Of a stretch of 64,000 nt of DNA, positions 55,947 to 63,124 are shown piece by piece. The first letter of the stretch is position 1; every line of letters starts with the position of its first letter. Source of the DNA: Arthrobacter cheniae (GTDB lineage Bacteria; Actinomycetota; Actinomycetes; Actinomycetales; Micrococcaceae); the NCBI RefSeq assembly GCF_003602275.1, contig NZ_QZVT01000003.1, forward strand, positions 310,001-374,000, written 5' to 3'. The position numbers and the translations under genes are program-made. Under the pieces are notes generated by a model. It was not told the DNA's origin. It saw only the letters and a list, made by a program, of their open reading frames with translations, and ran no database searches.

Positions 55947-57302
55947 GTGGAGGTTCCCATTTTGATCACCCTATCGACGCCTGCACGGATCAGGAGGTCG
56001 CTGCTCCTTGTGCTCGGCTTCCTGGCCATCGTGCTGCTCGGCGCCCCCGCGGCGCAGGCGTCTCCCCAGTTGCCCGTACCGGCGACACACCAGGTGCAGC
56101 CAGCGACCGCTGTGCAGGCACAGGAGTTCGACAACAACATCCGCGGTGTCCTGCGAGGTGTCGATGGCCCCATCGCCGACGTGACGGTCACCGCGACCGG
56201 CAACGGCTTCGAGGGAAAAGCCACCTCCGGCCCGAACGGCGCCTGGAGGATCGGCGTCCCCGCGCAGGGCACCTACGAGGTGGCCATCGACGAGGACACC
56301 CTTCCCGACGGGATCACACTCGCCGAGGGCCAGGAGAACCCCCGTGAGGTGACGTTCGCCAATACCTCCAGCGCGACGACCCTGTTCCTGTTCGGTGAGG
56401 GCATCGTCTCCCAGCAGGCTAATTTCCTGGATACCCTCGCCGAGCGCGCATTGGCGGGCTTCAGCTTCGGTCTCCTCCTCGCGCTGAGCGCCGTCGGCCT
56501 CTCCCTGATCTTCGGCACCACCGGGCTCACCAACTTCGCCCACGGCGAGATGGTGACAGTGGGAGCCGTCCTCGCCTTCGCCTTCGCGTCCGCCGGACTG
56601 CCCATCGCCGTGGCGATCGTGCTCGCCGTCATCGGCGGCGGGCTGCTCGGTTACGTCCAGGACGCCGCGCTGTGGAAGCCGCTGCGGCACCGCGGCACCG
56701 GCCTGGTCCCCATGATGATCGTGAGCATCGGCTTCGCCCTGGCGCTCCGCTACATCATCCAGTTCAACTTCGGCGGGGCGACGCAGCAGCTGCCCGGCTC
56801 GCAGGGCGAGATCATCAACCTGGGTTCTATATCGATCTCCCGCAACAACCTGACCTCGCTCATCGTGAGCCTCGTGATCATCCTGGTGGTCGCGTTCCTC
56901 CTCCTCCGCACCCGGATCGGCAAGGCCACGCGCGCCGTGGCCGACAACCCCGCGCTGGCTGCAGCGTCCGGCATCGACGTGGACCGCGTGATCCGGATCG
57001 TCTGGGTCATCGGCGGGATGCTCGCAGCGCTCGGCGGTATCCTCTGGGCCTACTACCGCCCGGGCGTCTCCTACAACATGGGCCAGCAGATCCTGCTGCT
57101 CATCTTCGCCGGCGTCACTCTCGGCGGTCTGGGCACCGTCTTCGGCGCCCTCGTCGGTTCCATCATCGTCGGGCTGTTCGTGGAGATCTCCACGATCTGG
57201 CTCGAGGCAGACCTCAAGTACGTAGGGGCGCTGCTGATCATGATTCTCGTGCTCCTGTTCCGGCCGCAGGGTATCCTCGGCCGCCGAGAGCGCATAGGTT
57301 AG
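55947..57302 (+). CDS. livH: Branched-chain amino acid ABC permease LivH with secreted N-terminal domain
   Basis: Integral membrane permease of a high-affinity branched-chain amino acid (HAAT) ABC transporter. Unusually, the first 150 residues form a signal peptide (LLLVLGFLAIVLLGAPAAQA) plus an extracytoplasmic beta domain like a carboxypeptidase-regulatory domain (GVLRGVDGPIADVTVTATGN onwards). The permease proper starts near residue 160 (ERALAGFSFGLLLALSAVGLS), with GLTNFAHGEMV and the C-terminal LYFRPQG-like LLFRPQGILG. Core LivH is about 290 aa. The start may be GTG 55947 or TTG 55962. First gene of livHMGF. Confidence 0.9.
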   Translation: MEVPILITLSTPARIRRSLLLVLGFLAIVLLGAPAAQASPQLPVPATHQVQPATAVQAQEFDNNIRGVLRGVDGPIADVTVTATGNGFEGKATSGPNGAWRIGVPAQGTYEVAIDEDTLPDGITLAEGQENPREVTFANTSSATTLFLFGEGIVSQQANFLDTLAERALAGFSFGLLLALSAVGLSLIFGTTGLTNFAHGEMVTVGAVLAFAFASAGLPIAVAIVLAVIGGGLLGYVQDAALWKPLRHRGTGLVPMMIVSIGFALALRYIIQFNFGGATQQLPGSQGEIINLGSISISRNNLTSLIVSLVIILVVAFLLLRTRIGKATRAVADNPALAAASGIDVDRVIRIVWVIGGMLAALGGILWAYYRPGVSYNMGQQILLLIFAGVTLGGLGTVFGALVGSIIVGLFVEISTIWLEADLKYVGALLIMILVLLFRPQGILGRRERIG

Positions 57303-57311
57303 GGGCTCCCC

Positions 57312-58292
57312 ATGGACTTCGGAAACATCCTCGTCAACGCCTTCGGCGAACTGATCAGCCCGACGACGGCGGCCTACGCGCTCGCCGCCCTCGGCCTGGC
57401 CGTGCACTTCGGCTACTCGGGCCTCCTGAACTTCGGACAGGCCGGATTCATGGCCGTCGGCGCGTACGGGTACGCCATCTCGACCCTCTCCTTCAACGCG
57501 CCGCTGCCCGTCGCGGTCCTCGTGGCGCTGCTGTCGTCGGTGGTCTTCGCGATCGTGCTCGGCATACCGACCCTCCGGCTCCGGGCGGACTATCTCGCGA
57601 TCGTCACCATCGCGGCAGCTGAGATCATCCGCTATATCGTGACCACGAACGGCCTCACGGATGTCACGGGTTCCGCCAACGGGCTCGCGGCCTTCGAGGG
57701 CGGCTTCTACGGCCTCAACCCGTTCCCTCCCGGCAGATACAACATCGGTCCGCTCGGAATGAACGAGCGGGACTTCTGGATCCGCATCGTCGGCTGGAGC
57801 GTCGTCATCATCGCCTGCCTCGTGGTCTGGCTCCTGATGCGTAGCCCTTGGGGGCGCGTCCTGAAGGGCATCCGCGAGGACGAGAACGCCGTGCGCTCGC
57901 TCGGCAAGAACGTCTACGCCTACAAGATGCAGGCCCTCGTGATCGGCGGAGTCCTCGGATCCCTGGCGGGCATCATCTTCACGCTCCCCCGCGGCGCCGT
58001 GCAGCCTGCCAACTACGCGACGGAACTGACGTTCTTCCTCTATACGTGCCTCCTCCTCGGCGGCATGGCCACCGTCCTCGGGCCGGTCATCGGCGCGATG
58101 ATCTTCTGGGTGGTGCTCTCCCTCACGCAGGGACTGCTCTACGGCGCGATCGAGGTCGGCGCCATTACGTTCCTGACCAACTCACAGGCCGGCCAGCTCC
58201 GCTACATCCTTGTCGGTGTGGCGCTGATGCTGCTCATGGTCTTCAGGCCGCAGGGCGTCCTGGGCAACAAGAAGGAGTTGGCGTTCGCATGA
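57312..58292 (+). CDS. livM: Branched-chain amino acid ABC permease LivM
   Basis: Second permease subunit, 326 aa, with about nine helices. The family core is seen in VHFGYSGLLNFGQAGFMAVGAYGYA (about residues 31-55), IPTLRLRADYLAIVTIAAAEIIR near 90-112, and the coupling loop SPWGRVLKGIREDENAVRSLGKNVYAYK (about 180-207) that contacts the ATPases. It starts 10 bp after livH and overlaps livG by 4 bp (ATGA). Confidence 0.94.
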   Translation: MDFGNILVNAFGELISPTTAAYALAALGLAVHFGYSGLLNFGQAGFMAVGAYGYAISTLSFNAPLPVAVLVALLSSVVFAIVLGIPTLRLRADYLAIVTIAAAEIIRYIVTTNGLTDVTGSANGLAAFEGGFYGLNPFPPGRYNIGPLGMNERDFWIRIVGWSVVIIACLVVWLLMRSPWGRVLKGIREDENAVRSLGKNVYAYKMQALVIGGVLGSLAGIIFTLPRGAVQPANYATELTFFLYTCLLLGGMATVLGPVIGAMIFWVVLSLTQGLLYGAIEVGAITFLTNSQAGQLRYILVGVALMLLMVFRPQGVLGNKKELAFA

Positions 58293-59476
58293 CCGGCAAC
58301 CACGACGACAGCAATCGACACGACACCACGGGAACTCCCGACGACGACGCCCGGTCCACCGGTGGCGCACATGCGGCGAACACCCCCCAGGACGCCGTCG
58401 GCGGGGACGCCGTCAACGTCGGCTCCCCTGCGTCCCCCTCGGAACACCCGGCCGGATCCCCGCCGTCGCCGTCGCCGGGAGAGCGCGACCACATGACGGA
58501 CTCCGAACCGATCACCACCGACGAGGCGGGTCCGGGGTGCCGCAAGCGGGATCCCATCGTCGTCGCGAGGAACGTGACGCGCAGCTTCGGCGGCATCAAC
58601 GCCGTCGACGTCGAGTACCTGGAGATCCCCCGGCACAAGATCACGGCCCTGATCGGACCCAACGGAGCCGGCAAGACCACCCTGTTCAACCTGCTCACCG
58701 GATTCGACATCCCCAACAGCGGTGACTGGGAGTTCGACGGCACGCCGCTGGCGAAGGTGGCCTCGCACAAGGTCGCCCGCATGGGCATGGTGCGCACCTT
58801 CCAGCTCACCAAGGTCATGGGCAAGCTCACGGTCATGGAGAACATGAGGCTCGGGGCCACGGACCAACCGGGCGAAAGCCTGGCCCGCGCGCTCTTCAAG
58901 GGCATCTGGGGTAAGCGCGAGCGCGAGATCACCGCGCAGGCGGAGGTGCTGCTGGCCAAGTTCAAACTCGACACCAAGCGCGACGACTACGCGGCGTCGC
59001 TCTCGGGCGGACAGCGGAAGCTCCTCGAGATGGCGCGGGCACTCATGGTGCGCCCGCGGCTCGTGATGCTCGACGAACCCATGGCGGGCGTCAACCCTGC
59101 GCTGACGCAGTCCCTCCTCGATCACATCAAGAACCTCAAGGCCGAGGGCATGACCGTCCTCTTCGTCGAGCACGACATGCACATGGTCCGCCACATCGCG
59201 GACTGGGTGGTCGTCATGGCCGAAGGCAAGGTCGTGGCGGAGGGTCCTCCGAACATCGTGATGAAGGACCAGGCCGTCATCGACGCCTACCTCGGCGCAC
59301 ACCACGATGTCGACCTCGGCGATTCCACGGGCATCGAGCGGCTCGAGGAGGAGCTGGCCCACGACGAGAACTCGGTCGTCGGAACCGAGGACGAGGGCAT
59401 CCTCGGCCAGGGCGTCACGGAGGTCGGCGGCGCACGCGCCGCGGGCTCCACCCACAAGGATGAGGAGACGAAGTAA
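58289..59476 (+). CDS. livG: Branched-chain amino acid ABC ATPase LivG with long N-terminal extension
   Basis: ABC ATPase, 395 aa. Walker A GPNGAGKTT at about residue 128, the Q-loop region near 173, the signature LSGGQRKLLEMARAL at about 235, and Walker B MLDEPMAG at about 257. The nucleotide-binding core starts near residue 90; the first 85 residues are acidic and low-complexity (Asp, Gly, Pro, Ser), and the last 60 are also charged. An internal ATG at 58493 (MTDSEPI) would shorten the extension by 68 residues. I keep the ATG at 58289 because of the ATGA overlap with livM. Confidence 0.9.
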   Translation: MTGNHDDSNRHDTTGTPDDDARSTGGAHAANTPQDAVGGDAVNVGSPASPSEHPAGSPPSPSPGERDHMTDSEPITTDEAGPGCRKRDPIVVARNVTRSFGGINAVDVEYLEIPRHKITALIGPNGAGKTTLFNLLTGFDIPNSGDWEFDGTPLAKVASHKVARMGMVRTFQLTKVMGKLTVMENMRLGATDQPGESLARALFKGIWGKREREITAQAEVLLAKFKLDTKRDDYAASLSGGQRKLLEMARALMVRPRLVMLDEPMAGVNPALTQSLLDHIKNLKAEGMTVLFVEHDMHMVRHIADWVVVMAEGKVVAEGPPNIVMKDQAVIDAYLGAHHDVDLGDSTGIERLEEELAHDENSVVGTEDEGILGQGVTEVGGARAAGSTHKDEETK

Positions 59477-60216
59477 TGGAGGAATTCGAGGGCGACTCCG
59501 TCGTCAAGGTCACCGATCTCGTCGCGGGGTACATCCCCGGCGTCAACATCCTCAACGGCTGCAGCATCGAAGCCCGGCGCGGTGAGCTGATCGGCATCAT
59601 CGGCCCCAACGGTGCGGGCAAGTCGACGCTCCTGAAGGCGATGTTCGGGCTGGTGAAGGTCCACTCGGGCACCGTCGTCGTGCGCGGCCAGGACCTGACC
59701 GGGCTGAAGGCCAATCGGCTCGTCAGCCGCGGTGTGGGATTCGTCCCGCAGAACAACAACGTCTTCGGGACGCTGACCATCGAGGAGAACCTGCAGATGG
59801 GTATGTACCAGCGACCCAAGGACTTCAAGGAGCGCTTCGATTTCGTCACCGGGCTGTTCCCCGAACTGGGGAAGAGGAAGGCTCAGCGCGCCGGGTCACT
59901 TTCCGGTGGAGAGCGGCAGATGGTCGCCATGGGTCGTGCCCTGATGATGAATCCCGCGGTACTGCTGCTGGACGAGCCGTCTGCGGGCCTCTCCCCCGTG
60001 AAGCAGGACGAGACGTTCCTCCGCGTCCATGAGATCAACCGGGCAGGCGTCTCCGTGATCATGGTGGAGCAGAACGCTCGTCGATGCCTGCAGATCTGCG
60101 ACCGCGCCTATGTGCTGGACCAGGGCAAGGACGCGTACACGGGCACCGGCCGCGATCTCATGAAGGACCCCAAGGTCATCCAGCTCTACCTCGGCACGCT
60201 CGCGGATACCGCCTGA
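59476..60216 (+). CDS. livF: Branched-chain amino acid ABC ATPase LivF
   Basis: Second ATPase subunit of the transporter, 246 aa. Walker A GPNGAGKSTLLKAMFG at about residue 39, Q-loop FVPQNNNVFGTLT, signature LSGGERQMVAMGRALMM at about 140, Walker B LLLDEPSAGLSP. Starts within the livG stop (TAATG), so it is coupled to it. A terminator-like hairpin lies 55 bp after the stop. Confidence 0.94.
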   Translation: MEEFEGDSVVKVTDLVAGYIPGVNILNGCSIEARRGELIGIIGPNGAGKSTLLKAMFGLVKVHSGTVVVRGQDLTGLKANRLVSRGVGFVPQNNNVFGTLTIEENLQMGMYQRPKDFKERFDFVTGLFPELGKRKAQRAGSLSGGERQMVAMGRALMMNPAVLLLDEPSAGLSPVKQDETFLRVHEINRAGVSVIMVEQNARRCLQICDRAYVLDQGKDAYTGTGRDLMKDPKVIQLYLGTLADTA

Positions 60217-60270
60217 GCCGGGACCGGTGATTCACCGGGTGCGAGAGTAACCCGGGCGCAAAGCGCAAGG

Positions 60271-60302
60271 GGTGGGCGGAACCGGCAGCGGTTCTGCCCA
60301 CC
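60271..60302 (+). terminator. Hairpin after livF
   Basis: Arms around GGTGGGCGGAACC and GGTTCTGCCCACC with one mismatch and a short loop, followed by CGCCGTTT. Likely ends the livHMGF transcript. Confidence 0.65.
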
Positions 60303-60368
60303 GCCGTTTAACGACCGCTACGTTGGGGGAAGAGAGACGGGGCAGGACGACGGAAGGACGCCGGACAC

Positions 60369-61079
60369 ATGGCAGGACTGGCCAGCACCACGATCGGTAA
60401 GGGGTTCGAGGTCCTGTTCCGCGGCATCAAGCACGTACGCCGGCACCGCCCCATCCATGCGCGGGGACTGAGGCTCGACGGCGACGTCGAGGTCCACGAC
60501 CATGGCCTCCGCAGCGGGATCTCATGGATCGACCAGCCGAGCGCGGGCCCGGCCACGGCACGGGTCTCACGATCGGCGGGGACTCCGGACGGGCTGCCGG
60601 ACATCGTCGGCCTCGCGGTGCGGATCCATCATCCGGAAGCCGCCCCGGCACCGTCGACGTTCTCGGACATCCTGCTGTCCTCGACCGGGTGGTCCTTCCC
60701 GGCGCGTTTCGCCCTGGTCCCCCGGCTCCGCACCTCACGGGCTCCCCTGACCACGATGATGCCGTACCGCGGCGAGCACGGCCCCGTGCTGCTCGGGGCC
60801 CGGACGCTCACCCCCTCGGGCCTGCCCTCCTCGCTGCGGGCGTTCGAGCGCGTCCTGGGGGCCGTTCCGTGGCAGCTCGGCCTGTACTTCGCGACACCGC
60901 GCGGCCCCTGGCAGCACTTCGGTACCCTGACGCTCCGCCTGGACCCGCAGGGTGAGGAGAAGGACCTGCGCTTCGACGCCGTCCTGCACCCCCTGGCCGG
61001 TGCCGGAACGTACGACTGGTCCCGAACGGTCCGCGAGCCCTCCTACGCCCTCTCCAGGCGTGAACCAGGGGACGCCTGA
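60369..61079 (+). CDS. Conserved protein of unknown function, possibly catalase-fold-like
   Basis: 236-aa protein I cannot assign firmly. It has no membrane helix or signal. Its layout (HRPIHARGLRLDGDVEVHDHGL, then TARVSRSAGTPDGLPDIVGLAVRI and PRGPWQHFGTLTLRL) recalls the heme-catalase superfamily fold, where an N-terminal H-A-R-G segment precedes a strand carrying arginine; this is an inference from pattern only. A haem-binding tyrosine cannot be located with confidence. It starts 152 bp after livF, beyond a terminator, and is probably a separate unit. Confidence 0.65.
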   Translation: MAGLASTTIGKGFEVLFRGIKHVRRHRPIHARGLRLDGDVEVHDHGLRSGISWIDQPSAGPATARVSRSAGTPDGLPDIVGLAVRIHHPEAAPAPSTFSDILLSSTGWSFPARFALVPRLRTSRAPLTTMMPYRGEHGPVLLGARTLTPSGLPSSLRAFERVLGAVPWQLGLYFATPRGPWQHFGTLTLRLDPQGEEKDLRFDAVLHPLAGAGTYDWSRTVREPSYALSRREPGDA

Positions 61080-61167
61080 CCCACTGGCTGCAGGGCTGGC
61101 AACGGGTAGACGCCCAACAGGCGTTCTCCAGGCCGGCCAGGGTCGGTGTGCTATGCGCACAGCACGA

Positions 61168-61210
61168 AGGCCCCAGCTGCTCCTTCCGAGGGGAAGGGCG
61201 ACTGGGGCCT
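61168..61210. terminator. Terminator between the unknown gene and livK
   Basis: Arms AGGCCCCAG (61168-61176) and CTGGGGCCT (61202-61210) around a loop that itself folds (CCTTCC / GGAAGG). It lies between two convergent genes and could serve either. The T-run is short on both sides. Confidence 0.7.
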
Positions 61211-61256
61211 CCGTGTGCTTGTGCTTGTGCTACCTACCGGGGCGGCCCGACGTGTG

Positions 61257-62654
61257 CTAGAGCTTTCCGAACTCGGAGCGGCTCGGCTGGTAAGCGTTGT
61301 CGGCGCCGAACTCGTAGATGCCGACCGAAGCCTCGGTGGGATCGCCGTTCTCGTCGAAGGAGACAGGACCGGAGATGCCGTCGTAGTCGATGTCCCCGCC
61401 CTCGCGCAGGAGCGTCACGCAGCCTGCGAAGTCGAAGCACTTGGTGCCGTCCTTCGAGACCGCTTCGAGCTCCGCGGCGATCGCGGTGCCCTCGACGCTG
61501 CCCGCCGCCTCGGAGGCGAGCGCGATGAGGTTCACGGCGTCGTAGCTCTCGCCCGCATAGGAGAAGCTGTCCAGCTCTGGATCGGTGGCGAGCAGCGCCT
61601 CCTGGAAGCCTTTGCCCGAGAAAGCGCCGGGAATGGTCCCCTGAGCCCCTTCGAGCGTGCCCGGATCAAAGTCCTTGCTGTAGTCGGCCATGTTGCCGTC
61701 GACCATGAAAATCGAGCCGGCGTCGATGCCCTTCGCGACGAGCAGCGGGACGATGCTCTTGACCTCGTCGAAGGTGATCAGGACGATCGCGTCGGGCTTA
61801 GCCGCAACGATCGCGTCGACCTGGCTGGAGAACTGCGAGTCGCCGGTGTTGAACATCTCGTTGCCGACGACCTGCCCGCCCGCGCCCTCGACGACTTCCT
61901 GGATGTTGGTCTGCAGGCCGGTTCCGTAGGAGTCGTTCAGGGTGATCATGCCGACGGTCTGGGCGCCGCACTCCATGATGTAGTTGCCGAGGATGCGCCC
62001 CTGGAGCACGTCCGAGGGAGCGGTGCGGAAGTACAGGCCCTTGTCGTCCCACGTGGTGAACTCCGGGGAGGTGTTGGCGGGCGAGAAATGCACGACGCCG
62101 GCGCCGGTGATCTGGTTGATGACGGTCTTCGAGACACCCGAGGACGCGGCACCGACGATGGCGCTGACATTCTGTGACAGCAGGTCTCCGACGGACTGGG
62201 TCGCGATGTCGGTGGTCGTATCGCCGGAGTCACGGTGGGTGATCGTGATGTCCTGTCCGAGGACGCCGCCGGCCTCGTTGATTTCCTGGACAGCGAGGTT
62301 GACGCCTGCGATTTCTGGCGGGCCGAGGAATGCGAGGGTGCCGGTGGTCGGCAAGATGGAGCCGATCTTGAGGGGTTCCGGGCTGGTTGTCGTGGCGGCC
62401 GGGACGGCGGCAGGATCACCCTTCTCGCCCTGCTCCTCGCCGGTGCCGCCTTCGCTCTCGGGGCACGCCAGCGCCGACGTAGCAGCAGCAGCGCTGGTCT
62501 CGGTGTCGGCACCGTCGCCTTCGGAACCCGTGGTTCCGCCGCCGCCGCAGCCTGAGGCAAAGAGCGCGATACCCAGGCTCAGGGCAGCGACCTTCGCCGT
62601 GCGCGGGGCATTCTCCCCGATGCCGAACCGCGCGGAGTTGCGTGTTGCAATCAT
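61257..62654 (-). CDS. livK: ABC transporter substrate-binding lipoprotein (LivK type)
   Basis: Binding protein for the branched-chain amino acid-type transporter, 465 aa. Signal peptide with lipobox LFASGCGGG (cysteine near residue 36), then a Thr/Glu/Gly linker of about 50 residues, and the two-lobed periplasmic-binding domain: KIGSILPTTGTLAFLGPPEIAGVNLAVQEINEAGG at about 94-128, SVGDLLSQNVSAIVGAASSGVS, and YFRTAPSDVLQG. The ligand could be a branched-chain amino acid or a related compound such as an amide. ATG 62654 has GAGGAG 8 nt upstream. It is transcribed toward the livHMGF genes but is separate from that operon. Confidence 0.92.
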   Translation of the reverse strand: MIATRNSARFGIGENAPRTAKVAALSLGIALFASGCGGGGTTGSEGDGADTETSAAAATSALACPESEGGTGEEQGEKGDPAAVPAATTTSPEPLKIGSILPTTGTLAFLGPPEIAGVNLAVQEINEAGGVLGQDITITHRDSGDTTTDIATQSVGDLLSQNVSAIVGAASSGVSKTVINQITGAGVVHFSPANTSPEFTTWDDKGLYFRTAPSDVLQGRILGNYIMECGAQTVGMITLNDSYGTGLQTNIQEVVEGAGGQVVGNEMFNTGDSQFSSQVDAIVAAKPDAIVLITFDEVKSIVPLLVAKGIDAGSIFMVDGNMADYSKDFDPGTLEGAQGTIPGAFSGKGFQEALLATDPELDSFSYAGESYDAVNLIALASEAAGSVEGTAIAAELEAVSKDGTKCFDFAGCVTLLREGGDIDYDGISGPVSFDENGDPTEASVGIYEFGADNAYQPSRSEFGKL

Positions 62655-62763
62655 CAATTAGTCTCCTCGACCGAAAGGCTCTTGCTGCCTTTGATGCGAT
62701 TGCCAGGTGTTCCTGGCTTGTAGAAAAGCTAATCGAAATTTGTGTCTGAGATAAGGGAATAGG

Positions 62764-62779
62764 GTTACATCCTTGTAAC
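62764..62779. promoter_or_regulatory. GlnR-like palindrome upstream of livK
   Basis: GTTACATCCTTGTAAC: GTTAC-N6-GTAAC, a perfect inverted repeat about 110 bp upstream of the livK start. It shares half-sites and N6 spacing with the boxes upstream of livH. Regulation by GlnR is inferred. Confidence 0.45.
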
Positions 62780-62881
62780 GCTCATCACAGGCGGCCAAAA
62801 GCACTCTTGACAGTGGATGCAGTTCGGGGCATCTTTTCGATCCGTGGATGCGGGATGCAAGCGCGCTCCTGCCGATGAGGG

Positions 62882-62954
62882 TGCCCCAGCAGGGACTCGA
62901 ACCCTGACTGAACAGATTTTAAGTCTGGTGCCTCTGCCATTGGGCTACTGGGGC
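62882..62954 (-). tRNA. tRNA with UAA anticodon (Leu by anticodon), short variable arm
   Basis: 73-nt cloverleaf: acceptor arms GCCCCAG and CTGGGGC, D arm GCCC/AGGC (one mismatch), anticodon stem-loop CCAGA-CTTAAAA-TCTGT with anticodon UAA, and T arm CAGGG-TTCGAGT-CCCTG; discriminator A. The variable region is only about 5 nt, so it looks like a class I tRNA, whereas bacterial leucine tRNAs are class II with a long variable arm. The outermost anticodon-stem pair is a C-U mismatch. CCA is not encoded. Confidence 0.88.
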
Positions 62955-63124
62955 CGGCCGCGGCATCAGCCTACCCCGGACAGGAAGGCGACTCGACGAC
63001 GTGAACGTGGAGGGATGCCGGAGGATCTCCCGGGAAACACGAATCCTCGAACCGGCAGACGCAGAACGACGGCGACCCCCGAAGGTGGCCGCCGTCGTTC
63101 ATGCGCTCGAGTGGAACTGGTGCG

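Noticed and set aside
55971..57407. 478-aa minus-strand open frame
   Set aside because: Antisense to livH; Asp/Glu/His-rich shadow of hydrophobic codons.
58202..59455. 417-aa minus-strand open frame
   Set aside because: Antisense to livG, which carries all ABC ATPase motifs.
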